Source of the DNA: Gonatopus flavifemur
Lineage: Eukaryota; Arthropoda; Insecta; Hymenoptera; Dryinidae
NCBI GenBank assembly: GCA_018340375.1
Contig: JAFFJZ010000020.1
Span: 2,294,001 to 2,358,000, forward strand
Direction of reading: 5' to 3'
Length of the DNA: 64,000 bases
Each line of letters begins with the position of its first letter. Position 1 is the first letter of the stretch. The notes beneath the pieces are model-generated. The model did not search any database. It saw only the letters and a program-made list of their open reading frames with translations, and was not told the DNA's origin. Shown here in pieces: positions 1-11,985 of this stretch. The position numbers and the translations under genes were made by a program.

Positions 1-554
1 TTAATTGTACGGACCCAGTAAGGATTCTGAGCACTCCAATAATGGCAATTGTGCCTATTGAGAATTCCAACATTGTGAAATATTGCCTCATCAGAGAACA
101 TAACGTGATAAGAGAAAGTAGGATCTTCTTCAATTCTCCGTTGGGCCCACGTGCAGAAGTTCAATCTTGTTATGAAATCCTCAGCTGTTAGAGATTGCAC
201 CAAAGTGATATGGTACGGATGAAAATCCAACGATTTCAAGATACGCTGAGCTGTGGATCGAGGAATCTCGGTCATTTTCTCAATATCCCGAATACTGATA
301 TGGGGATTAATATGAATTGATGCCAGCGATCTCACATCAGGATCATTGTCATCCGCATGAACTTTCTTGTTCCTCTGTCGTTTGAGGAGACCTTGATGAG
401 CACGTTGTTCAAGAAATCGGATCGTAATGCGATTTGGCCACCTCCGATCCGGAAAACGACGTTGAAACGTTCTCACAGCTTCAACATAATTCCCTCGCGC
501 TTCACCAAGACACAACAAAACGTCAACAATATCGTTTGGCGCGTAATCAGACAT
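1..554 (-). CDS. Tc1/mariner-type transposase, DUF4817 family, 3' end outside window
   Basis: Cut-and-paste DNA transposase acting on its element's inverted ends in the nucleus. The frame runs from ATG at 554-552 to the window edge, about 184 codons with no stop. It contains an N-terminal helix-turn-helix region (ARGNYVEAVRTFQRRFP, then IRDIEKMTEIPRSTAQRIL) and enters the DDE domain with the first catalytic Asp in MFSDEAIFHN, followed by NRHNCHYWSAQNPYW, a hallmark of this arthropod family. Compared with copy 2 at 32111 it lacks three residues (9 nt, in frame) after VRSLA. Catalytic residues two and three would be outside the window. Whether the gene is complete cannot be known from here, but this part shows no damage. 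Confidence 0.85.
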   Translation of the reverse strand, partial: MSDYAPNDIVDVLLCLGEARGNYVEAVRTFQRRFPDRRWPNRITIRFLEQRAHQGLLKRQRNKKVHADDNDPDVRSLASIHINPHISIRDIEKMTEIPRSTAQRILKSLDFHPYHITLVQSLTAEDFITRLNFCTWAQRRIEEDPTFSYHVMFSDEAIFHNVGILNRHNCHYWSAQNPYWVRTI

Positions 555-797
555 GATATTTAGAAATGTGTTTCCTCCAAATGATAACAGAGAACTGAGC
601 AGTTTGGGAATGCCAAATTTCTAAGGTATTCACACGTGAATCAAAACAATAACAATTTCCAAGAATAGAACCAAAACAAAACACAACCGACGGCAATTTC
701 CGGGAGATGAGAAACACCCAAGAGTTGAGCATTATGTTAGACAGAATACAATCCGAGGGTTTGAGAATTCTCATTTTCTCGCCAATTAGAACGCCAA
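1..797 (-). mobile_element. Tc1-like (DUF4817 family) transposon, copy 1, cut by window edge
   Basis: The reverse complement of this stretch is nearly identical to 31875-32680, so both come from one transposon family. Homology covers the transposase start plus about 240 bp of 5' untranslated sequence and stops near 797. Copy 2 continues outward to a CAGGGTGTCCC end, so copy 1 has lost that terminus. The 3' half lies beyond the window start. Confidence 0.85.
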
Positions 798-1285
798 TTG
801 ATGTACGTAGAAAATCCAAGGATCATGCATTGTGTTTTGTTGGGATTTAGTTTCAAAGAGTTATTATTGCACTACTCAACAATGCGTTTTATTTCAAGAT
901 TAATCAACACAATATCACTCAATAAATGAGGAAGACAATGGAAATATATTTGTAAATCATCTGCATATTTACATATTTCACAAAACTGTAGGGAGAGAGA
1001 GAGAGGAAGAGAGAGTCCAGAGAGGGTTTCTAGAGAGGTACTCCATTCCCTTTGCTGAATGACACACGAAGAATTGTCTTACAAAATTACGAATAAAATT
1101 CTTCCAGAATGTTTTCCGAACTAATGACGTCGTGTTCACTCCTGGAAACGTTCAATTTTCAAATTAATAGAATTCTTTGTGTGCTATGTGGAATGTTTGA
1201 ATAATTTCTGAGTACGTAAAATGAACGTTAATTTATTTTGGAAAATAATGCTCACTTACCTCATGATTGACATGAAATTGGCCTT
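798..1285. other. Unassigned AT-rich sequence
   Basis: No credible gene. It holds a purine-rich GAGAGA tract at about 990-1030. The rest is unrecognised. Confidence 0.5.
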
Positions 1286-1386
1286 CACAGCACCACAGTG
1301 CCAGGAGAATCCTTAAAGAATTCTTGAAGGATACAATCAGTTCAATAAGAATTCTTCATGAATTCTCCTGGGACTGTGGTGCTGTG
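1286..1386. repeat. Short foldback MITE, CAGCACCACAG ends
   Basis: A 101-bp imperfect palindrome. CACAGCACCACAGTGCCAGG on the left pairs with the matching GACTGTGGTGCTGTG end on the right, and the interior carries GAATTCTT repeats. The CAGCAC core at the ends resembles the other CCCA-x-ACAGCAC elements in this window (4350, 36940, 39350). Confidence 0.6.
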
Positions 1387-2160
1387 GGGGAGGGGGTGGG
1401 GTGAGAGACAACCCAGACAGCACAACAGTTCAGGATGAGTTGATGATGAATACCTTGTAGACTATGAAAATTGATAATGAATTTTCCATGGATACATCAA
1501 GGGCGGCTACGCTGTTTGCAAAGTGATGCTTGTAGTGCTGAATCTTATACTCCCCACAATCTCTGATCATCCTTCACAGAGGCAAATATAATATTGCAGG
1601 AAGTGTGAAGAATTAGGTACATTGGGGGAGAAAAATCTCAATGTGAGGAAATATCGGACTGGCCGAAGCAAATCCGATATTTGCTTGATTGGAGGAGAGT
1701 GTCATCAAGCAGCAGAAACATTACTTCAGTTTCAAAAAAACAAGCATGAACAGGTATGTCTATGGCTGAACTGACATTTCCTCTCTGTAATTCAGTACAC
1801 TCTGTAGCTTAGCGTTCTTCAAACGTTTTGGCACGCAGAAAAACATCACCTACAACATCGCTACATTTTACAGCAAAGTAGGGACAAACTTACATGGTGA
1901 GGTTATGTATCATATTCTATTATCAAAATTACTATACTTTCTAGTGAAGACTGATAGGCTTATGTTATTGAATGATAGAAAGTATAGTAACTCTAATGAC
2001 AACCCAGGAAGCACAAATAGATCAGACAGACTCCATAAAGACATCCCTAAATTTCAGAAAGCATGCTATTCGAATCCCGTAAATCATCCGAATTCTTTCG
2101 AAAAGGAGTCTAAACGGAACCCCGTCATGTCAGTTTAGGATGATGTGGCGTGAGTGTTAC
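1387..2160. other. Non-genic sequence with transposon-end motifs
   Basis: No supported gene. CCCAGACAGCACAACAG at 1412 and CCCAGGAAGCACAAATAG near 2006 look like ends of the CCCA...CAGCAC MITE group, but I cannot pair them into an element. Confidence 0.35.
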
Positions 2161-2445
2161 GGAGTGAAATGGTAAGTGTTGTTCATCACCTCGTCACAAA
2201 TTATTTATTGTTCGAAACGGCCCGAGCGGCTAGACCGAATCGAATGTGTGGGTCTGCTCACGTTCTAAGCTTGCCGAGGAACTCCAAAATTCCAAGGCGG
2301 CACCAGTAGCTATGTTCAATGATTTCCTTTCAGTGATGAAAGGGAAGAGAAATGAACTAATAGATTGACCTTTGATTTTTAATACGAGTGTTATTCGCAT
2401 TTATATCTATTTCTCTTGAAAAGAGGAAGAAAAGAGAAGGAAATA
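2161..2445 (+). repeat. Dispersed repeat, copy 1 of 2 (pair at 25621-25890)
   Basis: About 270 bp that recurs in the same orientation at 25621-25890 with roughly 90% identity by eye. It contains CGGCCCGAGCGGCTAGACCG, then AAGCTTGCCGAGGAACTCC, then CCTTTGATTTTTAATRCGAG. The more GC-rich core, unlike its surroundings, suggests a SINE-like or ncRNA-derived repeat. No clear B box or poly-A tail was found, so the class is open. Confidence 0.7.
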
Positions 2446-2964
2446 TTACAATAAAACGGATCAAGTAGAATGGAAGGACAGATTCAATGACAGATTAATT
2501 TCAAGATTGCTAACGGTGACATCGAGATAGTTTCTGATGTGAGAGAGTATGAGTGTGTGTAGGTGTGTTTGAAATGTAAATCGAGTTGTGTAGTTACCCG
2601 CGCAGGAAAAAATTGGCTGGCAAAAGTATGACACGAGTCTCACAAAAAATCTGGCCACAGCCTAAGAATACGTACAGAAAAATTCAGAAATAATGTGGGA
2701 AAAATATGAGAATGATCTTGGTGGAGGTTTGGCTACGGTATGAGCTGAGTATTGGGAGAGTACGGGTGGGAATTTGGGAAAGGATCTGGGGTTTGGGGCT
2801 CAACGGAACTTTTCCCATACCGCCGTAATCAAAATGGATGGCCTTGCAAGAGTATGGGAATAGTTCGGCAAAAATTATAACGAAAAGTGTGGCAATAGGT
2901 CATGGTACTAAAGCTTCATTTCAGTGCTATGATAATAATATCTCGGGGGAAAAAACCACGTGGA
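2446..2964. other. Unassigned sequence
   Basis: Purine-rich left part and no recognisable gene. Small open frames here overlap on both strands and have no family features. Confidence 0.4.
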
Positions 2965-3116
2965 AAACAAAGTTGGAAACAGCGTCAAAAACCAGGTTGA
3001 AAACAACGTTGGAAACAACGTTGTTTAACATGGTAAAATGGTCCCACCTTGAGAGAGAAGAAAACAACGTTGAAAACAACGTTAAAAACAACGTTAAAAA
3101 CAACGTTGAGAACAAC
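2965..3116. repeat. AACGTT minisatellite
   Basis: Imperfect tandem repeats of about 12 bp (GTTGAAAACAAC and variants), most regular at 3058-3116. The same repeat resumes in the same orientation at 9453 on the other side of the 6.3 kb palindrome, so the palindrome was inserted into this array. Confidence 0.75.
3109..3116. repeat. 8-bp target-site duplication, left copy (AGAACAAC)
   Basis: AGAACAAC sits directly outside CAGGGTACCC at 3117 and again directly outside GGGTACCCTG at 9453-9460. This variant of the minisatellite unit occurs only once on the left side, so it is a good duplication. Eight bp is the hAT/P size. Confidence 0.75.
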
Positions 3117-3225
3117 CAGGGTACCCAAGGTATAATGCGAAAGCAAGACCACGAGTTCCAGCGCCGCCAAGGAGTTGTCTCGGAACTATGGGTAATATAT
3201 ATATGTATATTTATACATATATATA

Positions 3226-3295
3226 CCAAGTATATCACGTGACCATATTTCCTATATACCACGTGACCATATGTCCTCTATACCACGTGACCATA
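3226..3295. promoter_or_regulatory. Three CACGTGACCATAT subterminal repeats (mirrored at 9274-9343)
   Basis: CACGTGACCATAT occurs three times about 23-25 bp apart just inside the left end and in mirror image inside the right end. Regular subterminal repeats are often transposase-binding sites; CACGTG is also an E-box core. Function is inferred from position only. Confidence 0.5.
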
Positions 3296-4349
3296 TGAGA
3301 TATTTAAAAATTAGCAGAAATGATTTGATATATTCCGATACGTATCCGTACTATGGGGGTAAATATGAATGAAATGTAATTTTCATTCATATTGAGAAAA
3401 TCATGGACTGATTCAAATGATGAATCTGATAGGGATGAATATTTGAAAACACATGAATGGAATATGTATGTACATTAATATACAAACGTTTGTTTTTTTC
3501 AATATGCAAGTAATTAAAAATTACCTGTAAGAAAATTAAGTTGAAAAACATCGGTAACACATGAAATCGAAAAAATTATTTTCATTCAAAAAAATTAATT
3601 TCGTCGTTCAGGTTATGCGGGGATCTTGATTGCCGTTTAGGAATCAGCCATCATCGGCGACGTACATCAAATCTCTTCAGAACTTGCAAAGATAACATTT
3701 TGAAGTACAGAAGAGATTTGAACCTGAATCCTACCTATCGCCTATAATCGAAACCTAACCACCTAACGACCTAACCTACACCGACTTGTAATTCATGAGA
3801 ACAAAAATGTTGTACATATTGTCGAGTATGGATAGTGGGGAGAATAGCTTCATTTAATATGACGCAGGACCGGATCAAAAAATTGATGGAGCCCTGAGGA
3901 AGTTGAAATTCAAGGGGCCCTTCCAGAATTAATGAATTTTGTCTTGTTCTTCTTAAAGTCAAATTATCCACAAGACCAAAGTGGAATATGATTCAAATAT
4001 CGCGTATCCGAATGCGAACTGAGCATAAATGAAACTATTCATGAAGTTTGAATCATTTTTTCATATGAGAAAAAACTAAAACATATATTTTCATATTTTT
4101 TCAGAGGATACTTGATAGGTATATTCAAATTAATAGAGTGGATGAGATTTGCCCATACTCAATTGAAAATTCGTTCCAATAAACGATTCACAGTTTATCG
4201 ATATACATGAAAAATGAAATTTGGAACAAAGTATATACTTCTAGAGTACAGTTCATTCCTTATTTAATGTAATTCTGAATCGAATGGCCTATTATGACGG
4301 ATTTCTGTAAAATTTCTTCATAATCTGAATGTCTATGTCTATGTACCCA

Positions 4350-4685
4350 CCCACATAGCACCGAAGATTTCATTAAGATTGCAAAAATCTAATATCTGAA
4401 ACATTGGAAGATTTCTATGACATTGCTGTATGTCACAGCGAGGTTTCAAAGTCTCTTCAGAAATATTGCAATATCCGCTAATCTTACATTTCAATGCAAT
4501 ATTCCTGAATTATTTCTGCAATATTCCAAGAATATTTATGACATATTTCATTGTAATGTTTGTCTCGTAATATATCTGAGACATTGCAAATAGGCAACAT
4601 TTCTGTGAAAGTATACTGAAATGTAATGAAGGTGAAAGATCGAAATGTAATTGAGACATTTCTGAGATCTGTGGTGCTGTATGGG
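4350..4685. mobile_element. MITE with CCCACATAGCACC / GGTGCTGTATGGG ends
   Basis: A 336-bp element nested in the left arm, with an inverted copy at 7884-8219 in the right arm. Its interior is full of GCAATATTTC and its complement, as at 38640-38790. Ends match the CCCA-x-ACAGCAC group. Confidence 0.6.
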
Positions 4686-4991
4686 CAGATAGCAAATCGA
4701 ATTCTGAAAGAATTCCATAGGAACTCGCGAACGTGGAATAGAATTCTTTAAGAATAATTGAAATGATTGACATGTATTCCTTTGGAATGTGTAACATACT
4801 CGTTTATGTCACAATGATTGAATTCTTCAAGTATTCGTTTTACAATCCCGCAAAACTCTAGGCGAACTTCTCAAGGAAAACTTTCTTCTATATAAATAAG
4901 CCTTTTCGCATCCTAAAAAGAGAACTCTTACAAAAGTCACGAAGGATTTCATTGATTATAATAATATTTTTATTGTCGAATATACATCTAA

Positions 4992-5225
4992 CCCGCACGG
5001 AGAAAAAATGGTTTGCTACAATAGCGCCTACAAACAAATTTGTTGTCCTTGCAAAAATGTTTATTCCATTAGCTGAGACGTTAGTTCTATTGTCAAATTT
5101 GTTAATGTCAGCAAAAAAATTCAGTTTTGCTAATTATTTTCCTTGCTTTGTTAGCTGGATTTTTTTTGTAGGCGCTATAGTAACAGACCTGTTCGTTATG
5201 CCAGCAACAGCTTTTCCTCCATGCG
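4992..5225. mobile_element. MITE fragment with CACGGAGAAAAA end
   Basis: GCACGGAGAAAAAATGG at the left and CTTTTCCTCCATG at the right resemble the TACACGGAG end of the MITE at 25163. The interior repeats TTTGCTA/GTTAGC-like words. An inverted copy lies in the right arm (about 7344-7577). The long open frame across it is a by-product of this repeat. Confidence 0.45.
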
Positions 5226-5304
5226 ATACACCTTTCGATAAAAAATATAACAAATTCGGAACATCCTGTACAGACAGCACACAAGTCCCTTTTGCATTCG
5301 CAGA

Positions 5305-6125
5305 GAATTCAGAGTAAAGAATACCTACGGAAATCATTTCTAGGAATTCATGGAGTATTTTAAATAAATACATAGAGTATCACAAGAATTCTTCAAGAGT
5401 TCTTAATGAATACATGTGGGAGTTCTTGAAATACACATAGAAAATGCATCAAGTATTCGTACAGACTACCCGTTATGACAGTGAATATGAATCTTGATGG
5501 AAGTTCAAAATGTAGTCCTGTTCTCCCTGCTGAACATTTTTCCTATCGGTTTCAATGTGGTTTCTGAAACTGGAATTCTCGTAAAGTCATCGTGAATTCA
5601 CGATATAACTCTATCGGTTTTTATCGTTTTATATAGGATTTGAGAGAAATGTATCTGGTTTTATCGTAAAATTCCTATAGGAGAAATACCAGTTATTCAA
5701 AAAAGTACCATTACATTTCTTCAAATAACTAATACTTCCTGTATAGGATTTTCACGATAAAACCAGATACATTTCTCTTAAATCCTATATAACACGATAA
5801 AAACCGATAGAGTTATATCGTGAATTCACGATGACTTTACGAGAATTCCAGTTTCAGAAACCACATTGAAACCGATAGGAAAAATGTTCAGCAGGGAGAA
5901 CAGGACTACATTTTGAACTTCCATCAAGATTCATATTCACTGTCATAACGGGTAGTCTGTACGAATACTTGATGCATTTTCTATGTGTATTTCAAGAACT
6001 CCCACATGTATTCATTAAGAACTCTTAAAGAATTCTTGTGATACTCTATGTATTTATTTAAAATACTCCATGAATTCCTAGAAATGATTTCCGTAGGTAT
6101 TCTTTACTCTGAATTCTCTGCGAAT
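5305..6125. repeat. Nested palindrome inside the foldback
   Basis: Sequence 5305-5680 returns in inverted form at about 5750-6125, and once more in the right arm. It matches part of the 36940-38029 element (AACAGGACTACATTTTGAAC and following), so it is a piece of that MITE family folded on itself. Confidence 0.65.
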
Positions 6126-6490
6126 AGAGAACGATGAGAACCGATACAGTTCTATCGTGAATTCACGAAGACTTTCTGGGAATTCAAGTTCCAGAAACCA
6201 CATTGAAATCGATAGGAAAAATCTTATCGTTTTTTATCGGAAATTTTCAGCAGGGCTGCTCAAAAGAATTTATAACGAATACCATGAACTTCGATCAACA
6301 AGAATTCAATCAGTCTTCCCGAATTTGTGAACTTCTTTGAATAAAAGTAATTTTGCTGTATGAGAATTAGCAGTATATTTTCTCTTATAAATTGATTGAA
6401 CAGGTGCGTGTACGAGATTTAGACAGTGCTTAATAAAGTGAAGTAAATTATGCAATGTAATAATCAGTTCGGTGCAAGAAACATATATAT

Positions 6491-6774
6491 GAGAATAACC
6501 CAATAAACATTTGATTTCTCAAGATATGTTTTAGATATGTTTAAGATGTCTTATAAGACACTTATATGCGACACTTTTAGATATCTAAAAGATAACTTTT
6601 CGTATCTTGAGATATCTTAAACATGTGTTGAACGTTTCAAGAGACGTAAGATATGTTGAGGATATCTCAAGATACGAAAAGTTATCTTTTAAATATCTGA
6701 AGGTGTCTTATAAGACATCTTGAACATATCTAAAGCATATCTTGAGAAATCAAATGTTTATTGAGTTATTCTCA
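6491..6774. mobile_element. Palindromic MITE in the foldback spacer
   Basis: GAGAATAACCCAATAAACAT at the left pairs with ATGTTTATTGAGTTATTCTC at the right, and pairing continues through AAGATATC-rich arms of about 120 bp. It lies only in the spacer, so it has no mirror copy. Confidence 0.65.
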
Positions 6775-9452
6775 TATATCATATATATATAAGAGGAATG
6801 TATCTGGTTTTATCGTGAAAATCCTATACAGGAAGTATTAGTTATTTGAAGAAATGTAATGGTACTTTTTTGAATAACTGGTATTTCTCCTATAGGAATT
6901 TTACGATAAAACCAGATACATTTCTCTCAAATCCTATATAAAACGATAAAAACCGATAGAGTTATATCGTGAATTCACGATGACTTTACGAGAATTCCAG
7001 TTTCAGAAACCACATTGAAACCGATAGGAAAAATGTTCAGCAGGGAGAACAGGACTACATTTTGAACTTCCATCAAGATTCATATTCACTGTCATAACGG
7101 GTAGTCTGTACGAATACTTGATGCATTTTCTATGTGTATTTCAAGAACTCCCACATGTATTCATTAAGAACTCTTGAAGAATTCTTGTGATACTCTATGT
7201 ATTTATTTAAAATACTCCATGAATTCCTAGAAATGATTTCCGTAGGTATTCTTTACTCTGAATTCTCTGCGAATGCAAAAGGGACTTGTGTGCTGTCTGT
7301 ACAGGATGTTCCGAATTTGTTATATTTTTATCGAAAGGTGTATCGCATGGAGGAAAAGCTGTTGCTGGCATAACGAACAGGTCTGTTACTATAGCGCCTA
7401 CAAAAAAAATCCAGCTAACAAAGCAAGGAAAATAATTAGCAAAACTGAATTTTTTTGCTGACATTAACAAATTTGACAATAGAACTAACGTCTCAGCTAA
7501 TGGAATAAACATTTTTGCAAGGACAACAAATTTGTTTGTAGGCGCTATTGTAGCAAACCATTTTTTCTCCGTGCGGGTTAGATGTATATTCGACAATAAA
7601 AATATTATTATAATCAATGAAATCCTTCGTGACTTTTGTAAGAGTTCTCTTTTTAGGATGCGAAAAGGCTTATTTATATAGAAGAAAGTTTTCCTTGAGA
7701 AGTTCGCCTAGAGTTTTGCGGGATTGTAAAACGAATACTTGAAGAATTCAATCATTGTGACATAAACGAGTATGTTACACATTCCAAAGGAATACATGTC
7801 AATCATTTCAATTATTCTTAAAGAATTCTATTCCACGTTCGTGAGTTCCTATGGAATTCTTTCAGAATTCGATTTGCTATCTGCCCATACAGCACCACAG
7901 ATCTCAGAAATGTCTCAATTACATTTCGATCTTTCACCTTCATTACATTTCAGTATACTTTCACAGAAATGTTGCCTATTTGCAATGTCTCAGATATATT
8001 ACGAGACAAACATTACAATGAAATATGTCATAAATATTCTTGGAATATTGCAGAAATAATTCAGGAATATTGCATTGAAATGTAAGATTAGCGGATATTG
8101 CAATATTTCTGAAGAGACTTTGAAACCTCGCTGTGACATACAGCAATGTCATAGAAATCTTCCAATGTTTCAGATATTAGATTTTTGCAATCTTAATGAA
8201 ATCTTCGGTGCTATGTGGGTGGGTACATAGACATAGACATTCAGATTATGAAGAAATTTTACAGAAATCCGTCATAATAGGCCATTCGATTCAGAATTAC
8301 ATTAAATAAGGAATGAACTGTACTCTAGAAGTATATACTTTGTTCCAAATTTCATTTTTCATGTATATCGATAAACTGTGAATCGTTTATTGGAACGAAT
8401 TTTCAATTGAGTATGGGCAAATCTCATCCACTCTATTAATTTGAATATACCTATCAAGTATCCTCTGAAAAAATATGAAAATATATGTTTTAGTTTTTTC
8501 TCATATGAAAAAATGATTCAAACTTCATGAATAGTTTCATTTATGCTCAGTTCGCATTCGGATACGCGATATTTGAATCATATTCCACTTTGGTCTTGTG
8601 GATAATTTGACTTTAAGAAGAACAAGACAAAATTCATTAATTCTGGAAGGGCCCCTTGAATTTCAACTTCCTCAGGGCTCCATCAATTTTTTGATCCGGT
8701 CCTGCGTCATATTAAATGAAGCTATTCTCCCCACTATCCATACTCGACAATATGTACAACATTTTTGTTCCCATGAATTACAAGTCGGTGTAGGTTAGGT
8801 CGTTAGGTGGTTAGGTTTCGATTATAGGCGATAGGTAGGATTCAGGTTCAAATCTCTTCTGTACTTCAAAATGTTATCTTTGCAAGTTCTGAAGAGATTT
8901 GATGTACGTCGCCGATGATGGCTGATTCCTGAACGGCAATCAAGATCCCCGCATAACCTGAATGACGAAATTAATTTTTTTGAATGAAAATAATTTTTTC
9001 GATTTCATGTGTTACCGATGTTTTTCAACTTAATTTTCTTACAGGTAATTTTTAATTACTTGCATATTGAAAAAAACAAACGTTTGTGTATTAATGTACA
9101 TACATATTCCATTCATGTGTTTTCAAATATTCATCCCTATCAGATTCATCATTTGAATCAGTCCATGATTTTCTCAATATGAATGAAAATTACATTTCAT
9201 TCATATTTACCCCCATAGTACGGATACGTATCGGAATATATCAAATCATTTCTGCTAATTTTTAAATATCTCATATGGTCACGTGGTATAGAGGACATAT
9301 GGTCACGTGGTATATAGGAAATATGGTCACGTGATATACTTGGTATATATATGTATAAATATACATATATATATTACCCATAGTTCCGAGACAACTCCTT
9401 GGCGGCGCTGGAACTCGTGGTCTTGCTTTCGCATCATACCTTGGGTACCCTG

Positions 9453-9460
9453 AGAACAAC
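9453..9460. repeat. 8-bp target-site duplication, right copy
   Basis: AGAACAAC directly after the right terminus of the foldback, matching 3109-3116. The AACGTT minisatellite continues beyond it. Confidence 0.75.
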
Positions 9461-9526
9461 GTTGGAAACAACGTTGAAAATGTGACAACAAAAGTTACAT
9501 TCCTAAATGAAGAAACAAAAAATCGA

Positions 9527-10586
9527 TTTTCCTCGGAATCGAACTTGGATTTTTGAGATCTAAGATCCGACTTCCCTGCCTCTTGGCTACCATTTTGTAT
9601 GAATGTAACAGAGCTTAAAAATGTATATGAACTTTGCTTGGATCAAAATCATCTTCGAAAAAATAATTAATCCGATTAACATAACCCCAGTGAATTCCAT
9701 CAATCATTACAACTGAAAGGTCTGGTTGAATTCCATCTGATTATTCGTCAATGATTTACAGATGTTTTTGTGTTCTTTTTTTATGTTTGAATCAACTCCT
9801 TGGCACTGGAAACATCGTTCCAAGAATGCAATGCAAGATTTTGCATCTTCACCAGCTGAATATTTCATAATTCGATTGCCAGTTCATTTCGATGAACGAT
9901 TCAGAATTTCCACAACATGACTTTTTTTTACAAACAATTTTATTGACTGTTGCCGAATCTCAACGAGTTTCAGACGAACTATTTACATTCGTATAATAAG
10001 TCATGAGAAATGATTCAGAAGAATATCATTTTTTAATAATTCTTCAAGTTTCCTAAAAACAATCATCTCAGATATCCTCTAGAAATGTTATGATCACTTG
10101 AAGTTGACTTTAATTATTTCGTGGTTATTCACTGTTTCACCGACGATCAAAGAGATAACATTTTTTCAATTAATCTGTTTTCTCATTCAATAGAGCATGA
10201 ATCTAAATTATCCATAGATATATGAGAATTCCTATGGTTGAATAAATGAGATGAACATTTCACATTTCAGGTGTATAAGAAACATGTAATACGTATTTTA
10301 GACACAATGCCAGTAAAAAAATTGTCTGCATCGTGTAGGAGCTTTATTGATTGATCAAAGGTAAGTGTTGTAGTAATATTCAATGAAATTCATTGTTTTC
10401 TTTTAATTAGATTAATTATTTTAGATAATTTTGATGTTTTTGATGATGAGATGATCTAGATGATTTTGATCCATGCAAAGTTCATATACATTTTTGAGCT
10501 CTGCTACATTCATACAAAACCGTAGCCAAGAGGCAGGGAAGTCGGATCTTAGATCTGAAAAATCCAAGTTCGATTCCGAGGAAAAT
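9527..10586. mobile_element. ~1.06 kb non-autonomous element with 130-bp inverted ends
   Basis: TTTTCCTCGGAATCGAACTT begins the left end and its complement closes the right end; pairing extends about 130 bp with few differences (9527-9655 against 10456-10586). The interior is AT-rich and carries no coding frame. Superfamily unknown, and no target duplication was identified. Confidence 0.6.
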
Positions 10587-11985
10587 ATAGCGCCATTCGA
10601 TCGTACGGGAAGAATAACCGAAGGGACATACATCACATTATTATAAATGTCATGGATCTTGTTATAAAAAAATTATAAACAACTCCTACAAATTGCACAC
10701 CGCATAACCCATGACCCAACCAGCATAGATATCAAGAGGGTGAATATCGGATATAGCACATTAGGGTAGCAGAAGATTTGAGGCAGAAAAGAAGTTTGAA
10801 AAATAATTGTTTATGAAAAAAATGTTCAAACAATTTATTGAAAAATTGGTTTCAACGAGAAATGATAGCGCAAGTCGACTGTACGGGAAAAATCTCTCAC
10901 GGAACATACATCACATCCTTATAAATGTCATGTGTTTTGTTACGAAAAAATTATAAACAATTCCCTACAAATTGCACACCGCATAACCCATGACCAAACC
11001 AGCATAAATATCAAAAGGGTGAATATCGGATATAGCACATTAGGGTAGCAGAAGATTTAAGGCGGGAAACAAGTTCGAAAAATAATTATTTGTAAATAAA
11101 TTGTTTGGACAATTATTTATTCACAAAACAATTATTTTTCAAACTTGTTTTCCGCCTTAAATCTTCTGCTACCCTAATGTGCTATATCCGATATTTACCC
11201 TTTTGATATCTATGCTGGTTTGGTCATGGGTTATGCGCTATGCAATTTGTAGGGGATTGTTTATAATTTTTTTATAACAAAATACATGACATTTATAAGA
11301 ATGTGATGTATGTTCCTCTAGTGATTCTTCCCGTACGATCGAATGGCGCTATCAGTTCTCGTTAAAAATCAATTTCTCAATAAATTGTTTAAACAATTTT
11401 TCTATAAACAGTTATTTTTCAAACGCTCTCTCCGCCTCAAATCTTCTGCTATCCTAATGTGCTATATCCGATATTTACCCTTTTGATATCTATGCTGGTT
11501 TGGTCATGGGTTATGCGCTATGCAATTTGTAGGGAATTGTTTATAATTTTTTTATAACAAAATACATGACATTTATAAGAATGTGATGTATGTTATATCA
11601 GTGATTTTCCTGTACAATCGAATGGCGCTATCAGTTCTCGTTAAAAATCAATTTCTCAATAAATTGTTTAAACAATTTATTTGCAAACAGTTATTTTTCA
11701 ACCACTCTCTCCGCCTCAAATCTTCTGCTATCCTAATGTGCTATATCCGATATTTACCCTTTTGATATCTATGCTGGTTTGGTCATGGGTTATGCGCTAT
11801 GCAATTTGTAGGGAATTGTTTATAATCCCTTTATAACAAAATACATGACATTTATAATAATGGGATGTATGTTCCTCTAGTCATTTTTCCCGTACGATCA
11901 AATGGCGCTATCAGTTCTCGTTAAGAATCAATTTTTCAATAAATTGATAAACAATTTATTTACAAACAATTACTTTTCAAACTAG
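10587..11985. repeat. Inverted array of ~280-bp units
   Basis: The marker TGTGCTATATCCGATATT appears in reverse near 10745 and 11030 and forward near 11185, 11465 and 11744, giving a period of about 279-282 bp. Two units point one way and three the other, with the turn near 11105. Each unit includes GGTCATGGGTTATGCG and CGTACGATCGAATGGCGC. Satellite or foldback transposon array, non-coding. Confidence 0.75.

Larger units (their letters stand above)
3117..9452. mobile_element. 6.3 kb foldback element with 2.66 kb inverted arms, hAT-like ends
   Basis: The left arm (3117 to about 5780) is repeated almost base for base in inverted orientation as the right arm (about 6790 to 9452); mirror positions sum to 12569. 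A roughly 1 kb asymmetric spacer lies between. The termini read CAGGGTACCCAAGG and its complement and are flanked by AGAACAAC. The same terminal sequence ends the 108-bp MITE at 53622-53729, which also has an 8-bp duplication, so this is a family member and probably hAT-type. No transposase is visible inside. Open frames in the arms (such as 4952-5317 and its mirror) consist of MITE sequence and show no protein family. The arms carry several nested MITEs, so nesting came before the arm duplication. Confidence 0.8.

Noticed and set aside
4952..5317. 121-aa open frame with hydrophobic segments, duplicated at 7207-7617
   Set aside because: It lies on MITE sequence inside the palindrome arms, is identical only because the arms are mirror copies, and has no protein family.
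8791..8820. TTAGG-like telomere repeats (GGTTAGGTCGTTAGGTGG)
   Set aside because: Only three or four imperfect units, mirrored in the palindrome arm. Such words are scattered in insect genomes and do not mark a telomere.
3117..9452. Assembly artefact (hairpin read-through) as the cause of the palindrome
   Set aside because: The 8-bp duplication, matching termini, an asymmetric 1 kb spacer and small arm differences favour a real insertion, though long reads would settle it.
10587..11985. CRISPR-like array
   Set aside because: The units are 280 bp, fully repeated without unique spacers, inverted in part, and the genome is eukaryotic.
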